The notes below the pieces were generated by a model. It made no database searches, had not been told where the DNA came from, and saw only the letters and a list, made by a program, of their open reading frames with translations. Of a stretch of DNA of 64,000 nucleotides, positions 34,191-41,365 are shown one piece after another. The DNA comes from an uncultured Eubacteriales bacterium (GTDB taxonomy: Bacteria; Bacillota; Clostridia; Oscillospirales; CAG-382). The first letter of the stretch is position 1. Each line of letters starts with the position of its first letter. The translations under genes were made by a program, and so were the position numbers. The stretch is from positions 1-64,000 of the forward strand of contig CAKSCV010000009.1 in NCBI GenBank assembly GCA_934444645.1. The letters are read 5' to 3'.

Positions 34191-35558
34191 TTGAAAGAAA
34201 AACTTAACAAACGGGAGCTTGCCTCCATCGCCGTCATGCTGTTCGGCTTGTTCTTCGGCGCAGGCAACCTGATATTCCCGCCGACGGTGGGACAGTATGC
34301 CGGAAAAAACATTTTACCGGCAACCATCGGCTTATTGATCACGGCTGTCAGTCTGCCGCTTTTGGGCGTGGTTGCCATCGGCATCAGCCGCAGCGAAGGG
34401 CTTATCGAGCTTTCCGGCAAGGTCGGCGGCGCGTATAAGGTGTTCTTCACCTGTGCGCTGTATTTGACCATCGGACCGCTGTTTGCCATTCCGCGCTGTG
34501 CGGCAACGCCGTTTGATACGGGCGTTAAGCAATTGCTCGGCGTGACGGAACAAACACAATCGCTGTATTTGTTCCTGTATTCGCTCCTTTTCTTTACAAT
34601 TGTCCTTGCGTTCTCGCTGTTCCCCGGAAAAATCGTTACATGGGTCGGAAAAATCTTAACGCCGGTGTTCCTTGTTTTCTTGGGCGTGCTTGTCATTGCC
34701 GCTTTTGTCAACCCCATGGGTTCGATAAGCGCGGTTGAAGCGAGCGGCAAATATGCGGAAGCACCCTTTATGTCCGGTTTCCTTGAGGGCTACAACACCA
34801 TGGATGCGCTTGCCAGCCTTGCCTTCGGCATCGTCGTGGTCACGGCCATCCGTGATTTCGGTGTCACCGAGCCGAAAGCGGTTGCCAAAAGCACGGTCAA
34901 GGCCGGTATTTTCAGCTGCCTCATCATGGCGGTCATCTATGTGCTTCTTGTGATTGTCGGCGTGCAGAGCCGCGGCCTTTTCGAGGTTTGTAAAACCGGC
35001 GGCGAGGTCTTTGCCTTGGTCTCCGAACACTATTTCAGAAAAGTCGGTACCTTCGTGCTTGCCGGAATTTTCACATTCGCCTGTCTAAAAACGGCCATCG
35101 GCCTTGTCACCAGCTGCTCGGAAACCTTCTGCAAGCTGTTCCCGAAGCTGTTCGGCTATAAGGTCTGGGCGGTCATTTTCAGTGTGGTTTCCTTTATCAT
35201 TGCCAACTTCGGCTTGTCCTCGATCATTGCATATTCCGTTCCGGTTTTGATGTTCTTGTATCCGCTTGCCATCACCCTTATTTTGCTTGGCCTTTTCGGA
35301 AACCTCTTTGGCCATAACCGCTATGTGTACGGCTTTGTGACCGGCTTTACGCTTTTCGAAGCCATCTTTGATTTCATTAAAGCACTGCCGGACTTTATCA
35401 AAACGGCGATTCATTTCGAAATCCTTGAGCCGGTGTTAAACAAAGTCTTCCCGTTATACGAATATGGCGTGGGCTGGCTCGTCCCGGCGCTTGTCGGTCT
35501 TGTGATCGGTCTTGCCGTGATGTACGCCACCAAAAACACAAAGAAAGCCAAAGCTTAA
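34191..35558 (+). CDS. brnQ: Branched-chain amino acid transporter (BrnQ, LIVCS family)
   Basis: 455 residues, about twelve hydrophobic segments. The LIVCS family signatures are clear: 'FGLFFGAGNLIFPPTVGQYAG' near the start and 'YLTIGPLFAIPRCAATPFDTGV' at ~90-115. It should import leucine, isoleucine and valine with sodium. The start is TTG at 34191, with AGGAGA upstream by twelve bases, an unusually long distance; no closer start is available. A single-gene unit with promoter at 34118 and terminator at 35585. No T-box or leucine leader was found in the short leader. Confidence 0.9.
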   Translation: MKEKLNKRELASIAVMLFGLFFGAGNLIFPPTVGQYAGKNILPATIGLLITAVSLPLLGVVAIGISRSEGLIELSGKVGGAYKVFFTCALYLTIGPLFAIPRCAATPFDTGVKQLLGVTEQTQSLYLFLYSLLFFTIVLAFSLFPGKIVTWVGKILTPVFLVFLGVLVIAAFVNPMGSISAVEASGKYAEAPFMSGFLEGYNTMDALASLAFGIVVVTAIRDFGVTEPKAVAKSTVKAGIFSCLIMAVIYVLLVIVGVQSRGLFEVCKTGGEVFALVSEHYFRKVGTFVLAGIFTFACLKTAIGLVTSCSETFCKLFPKLFGYKVWAVIFSVVSFIIANFGLSSIIAYSVPVLMFLYPLAITLILLGLFGNLFGHNRYVYGFVTGFTLFEAIFDFIKALPDFIKTAIHFEILEPVLNKVFPLYEYGVGWLVPALVGLVIGLAVMYATKNTKKAKA

Positions 35559-35584
35559 GAAATTCTTTGATTCCTATACACAGC

Positions 35585-35621
35585 AGACAGAACCGAACAG
35601 CCAAACGGTTCTGTCTTTTTT
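35585..35621 (+). terminator. Terminator of brnQ
   Basis: AGACAGAACCG/CGGTTCTGTCT arms followed by a T8 run. Confidence 0.85.
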
Positions 35622-35644
35622 TTGCAAAAAATGCAGCTTAGGGC

Positions 35645-35673
35645 TTGAAAAGATGCGGTAAATGTACTATAAT
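35645..35673 (+). promoter_or_regulatory. Promoter of the nnr-lipoprotein-alr operon
   Basis: TTGAAA, 17-base spacer, TATAAT, 54 bases before the nnr start. Confidence 0.65.
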
Positions 35674-35727
35674 ATTAAGTTAGTAAGTGAGAAACCCGTC
35701 CCGTGCATTCTTAAAGGAGAGAGAGCA

Positions 35728-37245
35728 ATGAAAACCTATACGCCGCAGACGATGCAGAAAGCGGAACAGTCTTATTTTGAAAAAGCGGGCGTATCGCCGT
35801 TGGAGCTTATGCAAAAAGCCGCCGCTAACGTTTTTTTTGCGGTTCGTTCCAGGCTTCGTCCGTATGATACCGTCACGGTGCTGTGCGGCAAAGGCAACAA
35901 TGCCGGCGACGGCTATGAAATTGCACGCCTCATGCGCAAGGACGGTCGGAATGTGATCTGTGTGAGCGTTCTCGGCGGCGAGCCGACCGTGGAACCGGCG
36001 CAAACCTGCTGTAAGGCCTATTTGGCGGAGGGCGGCAAAATTATCACCGATCCTCGGATTGCGTTAAAAAAGATCGCCTTTTCCACCGTGATCGTCGATG
36101 CTGTGTTCGGTATCGGCTTTCGCGGCGAAATATCCAAAGAAAGCGTTTTGTATCAATATATCGACAAAGCCAATCTGTCGGGCGCGTTCCGCGTGGCTGT
36201 GGATGTGCCCAGCGGCGTGCGCAGCATCGACGGCAGTGTCGGCGGCATTGCCTTTGCCGCGGATTTGACTGTAACGATTTCGGCATATAAAATTGGGATG
36301 TTATCCTATCCGGCACGTTTTTACTGCGGAAAAACGGAGGTTGCGGACATCGGCCTCCCGGAGGCGCTTCTCGATTCGTTTGCCGCAGAGAACTGCGGCT
36401 TTGTACCGGAGGACGAGTATGTGAAAACCGTTTTGCCGGCGCGTCCGCTCATGTCCAACAAGGGCACTTTCGGCAAGGTGTGCTGCATTTGCGGCAGCGA
36501 AACCATGACCGGCGCGGCGGTGCTTTCGGTGGGCGCGGCTTTGCGGACGGGTGCCGGGCTTGTGACGCTTGCTTCCTGTAAGGAGGTCATCGATTGTGTC
36601 CGCACGGCCTATCCCGAACCCATTTATGCACCCATTGACTGGAAGGATAAAGAAAAAGCCGCTTCCTTCGCCGATTCGCTCGCCAAATATACCACGGTGC
36701 TGATCGGCTGCGGCTGGAACCAAAGCGCAGTCAAGACGGATTTTCTCAAAACCGTGCTGAAAACGGTTTCCGCACAGCTTGTTTTGGATGCAGACGGCAT
36801 AAATCAGCTGTGTCCCTTCATAGAATTGTTGCGGGAAGCAAAACAAATACCGATTTTAACGCCGCATCCCGGTGAATTTGCACGTCTTACCGGCTATGAT
36901 GTAAACTATATCAACGACAACCGGATCGCGTGTGCTGTGGAGTTTGCCGAAAAATACCGTTGTATTCTGGTCTTGAAGGGCGCCGGAACGGTCATCGCTT
37001 CGCCGGACGGACGCTATGCCGTCAACACGACCGGCAATCCGGGTCTTGCCAAAGGCGGCAGCGGCGATGTGCTTGCCGGCCTTATCGCAGGTCTTGCGGC
37101 AAACCCCTATGTTTCGGCGTTCGATGCGGCTGTGTGCGGTGTGTATCTGCACGGAAAAGCGGCGGATATCTTAAAGCGGACTGTCTCCGAATACGGGTTT
37201 TTGCCGTCGGAACTCGCTTTGGAGGTTGCCAAGCTGCTTCCCTAA
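35728..37245 (+). CDS. nnr: Bifunctional NAD(P)H-hydrate epimerase/dehydratase
   Basis: 505 residues, the usual fused length. The N-terminal epimerase (~1-210) has 'VLCGKGNNAGDGYEIARLM' and 'DAVFGIGFRGEI..DVPSGV'. The C-terminal ADP-dependent dehydratase (~220-505) has 'GTFGKVCCICGSETMTGAAVLSVGAALRTGAGLV', 'TPHPGEFARLTGYD' and 'GNPGLAKGGSGDVLAGLIAG'. Together they repair hydrated NADH and NADPH. The start is ATG at 35728 with AAAGGAGAG upstream; the longer frame lacks a ribosome site. It leads an operon with a lipoprotein and alanine racemase, a common neighbourhood of nnr in Bacillota. Confidence 0.93.
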   Translation: MKTYTPQTMQKAEQSYFEKAGVSPLELMQKAAANVFFAVRSRLRPYDTVTVLCGKGNNAGDGYEIARLMRKDGRNVICVSVLGGEPTVEPAQTCCKAYLAEGGKIITDPRIALKKIAFSTVIVDAVFGIGFRGEISKESVLYQYIDKANLSGAFRVAVDVPSGVRSIDGSVGGIAFAADLTVTISAYKIGMLSYPARFYCGKTEVADIGLPEALLDSFAAENCGFVPEDEYVKTVLPARPLMSNKGTFGKVCCICGSETMTGAAVLSVGAALRTGAGLVTLASCKEVIDCVRTAYPEPIYAPIDWKDKEKAASFADSLAKYTTVLIGCGWNQSAVKTDFLKTVLKTVSAQLVLDADGINQLCPFIELLREAKQIPILTPHPGEFARLTGYDVNYINDNRIACAVEFAEKYRCILVLKGAGTVIASPDGRYAVNTTGNPGLAKGGSGDVLAGLIAGLAANPYVSAFDAAVCGVYLHGKAADILKRTVSEYGFLPSELALEVAKLLP

Positions 37246-37266
37246 CAAATTGTTGGAGGGATAGCC

Positions 37267-37893
37267 TTGTCAAGAACTTTATCCGAAACGCGAAGAAAAC
37301 CGTTTATGCGCCGCTTGTGTGCAGTGTGTGCCATGCTTTTGCTTGTGCCGCTGTTGGCGTCCTGCTCGGATACCGCCGGCAAAAAAACGCTGTGTCAAAC
37401 CCTGTTTTCGCCCTATACCGCCGAAATCGAATTTGCCTTTGATAAAGACGGCGCATCGGTCTGCGGCAGGGCGCATCTGACGCGCGGCGAAACCGTGCGT
37501 ATCGATATTCTGTCGCCGGACCCGTTTACCGGGATCAGTGCCGAAATGAGTGCCGATGACCGTGCGGAGCTAATCAGTCTTTCCTATTCGGGCATTAAGG
37601 CGGCACTTCCGAAAAACACGCTCGATAAGCTTGACCTTATGCTGTCGTTATTTGCCGACCGCGCGGCTTCATGCGTGGAAAAAATGCCTGCCAAAGCCTT
37701 CGAACCCTGCGAGGACGTGTATACCGTCGAAGGGCTTGCCGAGGTAAAACCATATAAGGTCTCGTATACCTATGCGGATGTGCAGGTGTTGCTTGTGTAC
37801 GATTGCAAAACCGGCACACCGCTCGATATCTGTGCCAAGACCGACGGAAGCGCGGCCGAGGTGAAAATAACGAAATTCAAAGGAACGACTTAA
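37267..37893 (+). CDS. Small lipoprotein
   Basis: 208 residues. Basic N-terminus, hydrophobic core and lipobox 'LLASCS' (Cys near residue 36), so it is a membrane-anchored lipoprotein. The mature part (~170 residues) is a beta-rich domain without a recognised family; 'AEIEFAFDKDGASVCGRAHLTRGETVRIDILSPDP' recalls the DUF4292/LolA-like folds that handle lipids, but this is only a guess. A TTG start with GGAGGG seven bases upstream is likely; ATG at 37306 would shorten the leader. It lies between nnr and alr in one operon, 21 bases after nnr. Confidence 0.75.
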   Translation: MSRTLSETRRKPFMRRLCAVCAMLLLVPLLASCSDTAGKKTLCQTLFSPYTAEIEFAFDKDGASVCGRAHLTRGETVRIDILSPDPFTGISAEMSADDRAELISLSYSGIKAALPKNTLDKLDLMLSLFADRAASCVEKMPAKAFEPCEDVYTVEGLAEVKPYKVSYTYADVQVLLVYDCKTGTPLDICAKTDGSAAEVKITKFKGTT

Positions 37894-37927
37894 CCGTTCC
37901 TTCGCCAAACGTGAAAAGAGGAACTTC

Positions 37928-39061
37928 ATGCTGAATCATACCGATGTAAAAAAAACAAGAGCTGTGATCGACCTGAATGCGATTGCGCAGAATTATACGC
38001 ATACCGCAAAAGTTTGTGCGCCTGCCAAAGTGGCTGCGGTGGTCAAAGCCGATGCTTACGGCCACGGTGCGCTTGCCGTGGCGAAACGGTTGAATACCGT
38101 CGGCTGTGATTTTTTCACCGTTTCGAACATCGACGAAGCGCTTGAGCTTCGCATCGGCGGCATAACGGGGACGATCTTGGTGCTCGGCTATGTGCTTGAC
38201 GAGTTTTTGCCGGAAGCGGTGGAAAACGATATTTCGCTTGCCGTGGACACGGCGGCGCATTTGAAAACGATTTTACAGGCGGCTGACGGCAGAACCGTGA
38301 AAATCCATCTCAAGCTCGATACCGGCATGAACCGCACCGGCTTTTTTGCCAAAGGCGACGGTGCGCTGCTCGACGGAGAATTGCTGGAAGCGGCCGCATT
38401 GCTTGAAAACCATCCAAACCTTGTGTGTGAGGGCATTTTCTCGCACTTTGCCGTTGCGGACGAGCCGAATGGGGCTGCTTTTACCGAAAAGCAGTATGCA
38501 CGCTTTATCGCAACGGTCGAAAAGCTGCGTGCTCTCGGGATCAAACCGACCTATCGCCACATTTGCAACAGTGCCGGCATCGTGCGTTTTCCGCAGATGC
38601 ATTTGGATGCCGTGCGCATGGGTGTGACGCTATACGGCTGCGGCGATTTGGACAGCGCGTGCGTTCCTGCCATGACCTTCAAAACGCGTGTTATCAATGT
38701 GCATACCTTAAAAAAAGGCGAAAGCGTCAGCTATGGCTGTACCTACACGGCAGATACCGACCGGCGGATCGCTGTTATCGGAGCAGGCTATGCCGACGGC
38801 TACAAACGCTGTCTTTCGGGCAAGGGCTATGTGCTGTGCCACGGAAAGAAAGCACCGCTTGTCGGACGTATCTGCATGGATATGGCCATGGCGGATGTGA
38901 CGGATATTCCGGAGGCTGGGGTCGGCGACGATGTGGTTTTGTTCGGCAAGGACGGGAACGAACGGCTTTCTGCCGAACAGCTTGCCGCATGGGCGGACAC
39001 CATTCCGTATGAGATCCTTTGTGCGGTTTCGGCACGTGTACCGCGCGTTTATGAGAATTGA
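37928..39061 (+). CDS. alr: Alanine racemase
   Basis: 377 residues, standard length. It makes D-alanine for peptidoglycan. The PLP lysine is K40 in 'VAAVVKADAYGHGA', and the second catalytic tyrosine lies in 'KKGESVSYGCTYTADTDRRIAVIGAGYADGYKR'. The barrel motif 'HLKLDTGMNRTGF' and 'GRICMDMAMADVTD' also match. Last gene of the nnr operon, 34 bases after the lipoprotein. The following operon encodes a racemase and two ligases of cell-wall type, giving a cell-wall neighbourhood. Confidence 0.95.
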   Translation: MLNHTDVKKTRAVIDLNAIAQNYTHTAKVCAPAKVAAVVKADAYGHGALAVAKRLNTVGCDFFTVSNIDEALELRIGGITGTILVLGYVLDEFLPEAVENDISLAVDTAAHLKTILQAADGRTVKIHLKLDTGMNRTGFFAKGDGALLDGELLEAAALLENHPNLVCEGIFSHFAVADEPNGAAFTEKQYARFIATVEKLRALGIKPTYRHICNSAGIVRFPQMHLDAVRMGVTLYGCGDLDSACVPAMTFKTRVINVHTLKKGESVSYGCTYTADTDRRIAVIGAGYADGYKRCLSGKGYVLCHGKKAPLVGRICMDMAMADVTDIPEAGVGDDVVLFGKDGNERLSAEQLAAWADTIPYEILCAVSARVPRVYEN

Positions 39062-39190
39062 AAGTTGAAAGTTGAAAATTAGGGGTCAATCGAAGCTTTG
39101 TACGCTGATTGTAACTGCGGCAGCCTTTGCCGTCCCTGTGTAAGGGAGGACGGTGCACGGAGAGTGTCGGAAGCGTTGTGAGGACTGCTG
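39062..39190. repeat. Heptamer tandem repeat and dispersed-repeat-like sequence
   Basis: TTGAAAG occurs at 39058-39064 and 39065-39071 with TTGAAAA at 39072-39078, beginning over the alr stop codon. Then 'CCCTGTGTAAGGGAGG...GGTGCACGGAGAGTGTCGGAAG' at ~39133-39172 resembles a dispersed palindromic element common in gut Clostridia. The rest of the 345-base gap 39062-39406 holds a terminator at 39240 and a promoter at 39308. Confidence 0.45.
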
Positions 39191-39239
39191 CTGCAAAAAC
39201 CGGTTGGGACGATAGGAAAGTATATGACGCGATTGTCCG

Positions 39240-39278
39240 GGCACTGCGAAGAACAGGCTTCTTCACAGTGCCTTTTGT
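39240..39278 (+). terminator. Terminator upstream of the ligase operon
   Basis: GGCACTG/CAGTGCC (39240-39246, 39266-39272), with inner GAAGA/TCTTC pairing and a TTTT tail. Confidence 0.7.
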
Positions 39279-39307
39279 TAATTATATGTTACCAATGAAA
39301 CATACGC

Positions 39308-39336
39308 TTGCATTTTTTCGGTAAAAAGACTATAAT
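39308..39336 (+). promoter_or_regulatory. Promoter of the ligase-racemase-Mur operon
   Basis: TTGCAT, 17-base spacer, TATAAT, ~70 bases before the ATP-grasp gene. Confidence 0.65.
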
Positions 39337-39406
39337 ATTCTTATCCTGGATTCGTATGCCTGAATCTGAAAATGATCGATATAAAAAAGAAAGGCGGTAT
39401 CCCGTC

Positions 39407-40615
39407 ATGAAATTTGCAGCAAGGGATTTTCTTCCGGTTTTGTTCGGAAATGATATCAATGTATACAGCGTCGCACGGGCGTTTTATGAAGCATATCAGG
39501 TCAAAGCGCGCGTGTTCGGCAAGGCGCTTATGGGTACGTGCTACAAAAGCAAGCTGGTTGATTTTACGGAAATAAAAAATTTAGACACACCGGAGATCCT
39601 TTTGAACGTACTCAACACATATGCCGCGGAACACGCCGACAAAAAGGTGCTTGCCATCGGCTGCGGCGACAACTATGTCAAGTGTCTTGCCGTGAACAGG
39701 GATAAGCTTGCCGCAAACGTCATCGCGCCGTATGCCGATTACAATTTTCTTTCCGACCTCATGGATAAGGAGAAGTTTTATGAGCTTTGCGAGGCGCACG
39801 GCATCGATTTTCCGGAAACCTATGTCTGCACGGCGGAAACCTATCAAGCGCTTGCCGTACCGTTTGACGCGCCCTATATTCTGAAGCCTGCCAATCAGGT
39901 GGAATATTACAAACACAAATTTGACGGACAGAAAAAGGTCTTTAAGCTTGACAGCTTCGAAGAGCTGACCGAGACCGTGAAAAAGGTCTATGAAGCCGGG
40001 TATGCGGATCATATGATCATCCAGGATTTTCTGCCGGGCGACGACACCTATATGCGTGTGTTAACAAGCTATTCCGACCGCAACGGCAAGGTCAAGATGA
40101 TGTGCCTCGGTCACGTGCTTTTGGAGGAGCATACACCGTATGGCATCGGCAACCATGCCGTTATCATCACGGAGTACGAAAAAGAGCTGACGGAGAAATT
40201 CAAGAACCTTCTCGAAAGCATCCATTTCACCGGCTTTTCCAATTTCGATATCAAGTTTGATAAACGCGACGGAAAATACAAGGCCTTTGAAATCAATACC
40301 CGTCAGGGCCGCAGCAATTTCTATGTGACCGGCTCGGGACATAACGTGGCAAAGCTGTTGGTGGAGGATGCCGTGTACGGACACGAGCTGCCCGAAGATA
40401 TTGCCGAGAACGAATATCTGTGGATGGTTGTTCCGAAAAAGGTGGCGTATACCTATGCGCCTGCCTACAAAGAACGCATGAAAAAGCTGATCCGCGAGAA
40501 AAAATACGTCAATCCTCTGTGGATGAAGGGCGATAACAATCCGGAGCGCATATTCCGGCTGATCCGCTCACAGCTCGGTCATTTTGTGAAATTCAAGAAG
40601 TATTTGGGAAAATAG
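39407..40615 (+). CDS. ATP-grasp ligase, D-aspartate ligase (Asl)-like
   Basis: 402 residues. The start 'MKFAARDFLPVLFGNDINVYSVARAFYEAY' strongly resembles the D-aspartate ligase Asl(fm) of enterococci and lactobacilli, which adds D-Asp to the lysine side chain of the peptidoglycan precursor. The ATP-grasp domain is clear: 'PYILKPANQVEYYKH', 'MIIQDFLPGDDTYMRVLTSY' and 'FEINTRQGRSNFYVTGSG'. ATG at 39407 has AAAGGCGG eight bases upstream. It is first in an operon with an Asp/Glu racemase (12 bases later), which would supply D-aspartate. Specificity is inferred from similarity and context. Confidence 0.82.
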   Translation: MKFAARDFLPVLFGNDINVYSVARAFYEAYQVKARVFGKALMGTCYKSKLVDFTEIKNLDTPEILLNVLNTYAAEHADKKVLAIGCGDNYVKCLAVNRDKLAANVIAPYADYNFLSDLMDKEKFYELCEAHGIDFPETYVCTAETYQALAVPFDAPYILKPANQVEYYKHKFDGQKKVFKLDSFEELTETVKKVYEAGYADHMIIQDFLPGDDTYMRVLTSYSDRNGKVKMMCLGHVLLEEHTPYGIGNHAVIITEYEKELTEKFKNLLESIHFTGFSNFDIKFDKRDGKYKAFEINTRQGRSNFYVTGSGHNVAKLLVEDAVYGHELPEDIAENEYLWMVVPKKVAYTYAPAYKERMKKLIREKKYVNPLWMKGDNNPERIFRLIRSQLGHFVKFKKYLGK

Positions 40616-40627
40616 GGAGAGGATACC

Positions 40628-41347
40628 GTGAAAAAGCTTGGCGTTATCGGCGGCATGGGACCGCAGGCAACGGAACTGATGTATCAGAAGATCATCTCCA
40701 TGACCGACGCGCACTGTGACCAAGAGCATATCAATATGATCATCCTAAGTCATGCCGCCATGCCCGACCGCACCGAGGCCATTCGTTCGGGACAAACCGA
40801 AACGGTTTTTTCGCTGCTTGCGGAGGATGCAAAGCTGCTTGAAAACTGCGGCGCGGATTATATCGCCATACCCTGCAACACCTCACACTATTTTTACGAG
40901 GAATTGCAAAAGCAGGTGAATATTCCCATTATCCACATGGTGCGTGAAGCGGTCAAACGGGTGCATGAGAGGGATACCTCGATCAAAAAAGTGGGACTTC
41001 TTGCCACCGACGGCACACTTTTTGCCGGAATCTATAAAAACGAGTGCGAAAAACGCGGGCTTGAATGCGTGTATCCCGATACCGAAACGCAGAAAATCGT
41101 CATGAAAATCATCTATGACCAAATCAAAGCCGGTGAAAAGGGTTCTATCGACGATTTCGGCGAGATCGATACCTACTTAAAGAAAAACGGCTGTGAAGCG
41201 GCGATTCTTGCGTGTACTGAGCTGTCCTGCTTCAAAAACTACCACGCGCTCGACCGCTTCTATCTCGATGCGCTTGATGTGCTTTGCGAAGAAAGCGTGC
41301 GGCTGTGCGGCGGCAAGCTGAAAACGGCATTTGATTTTCAAAAATAA
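40628..41347 (+). CDS. Aspartate/glutamate racemase
   Basis: 239 residues, normal length. It starts with GTG after GGAGAGG. The cofactor-independent Asp/Glu racemase fold is shown by 'LGVIGGMGPQATELMYQKII' and the two catalytic cysteines in 'IAIPCNTSHYFYEEL' and 'AAILACTELSCF'. The RacD/aspartate racemase subfamily begins with this 'GGMGP' motif. It would make D-aspartate from L-aspartate, feeding the Asl-like ligase encoded 12 bases upstream. The next gene is a Mur ligase-kinase fusion, 18 bases downstream. Confidence 0.9.
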   Translation: MKKLGVIGGMGPQATELMYQKIISMTDAHCDQEHINMIILSHAAMPDRTEAIRSGQTETVFSLLAEDAKLLENCGADYIAIPCNTSHYFYEELQKQVNIPIIHMVREAVKRVHERDTSIKKVGLLATDGTLFAGIYKNECEKRGLECVYPDTETQKIVMKIIYDQIKAGEKGSIDDFGEIDTYLKKNGCEAAILACTELSCFKNYHALDRFYLDALDVLCEESVRLCGGKLKTAFDFQK

Positions 41348-41365
41348 TAACCGGAGTTTTGAATC

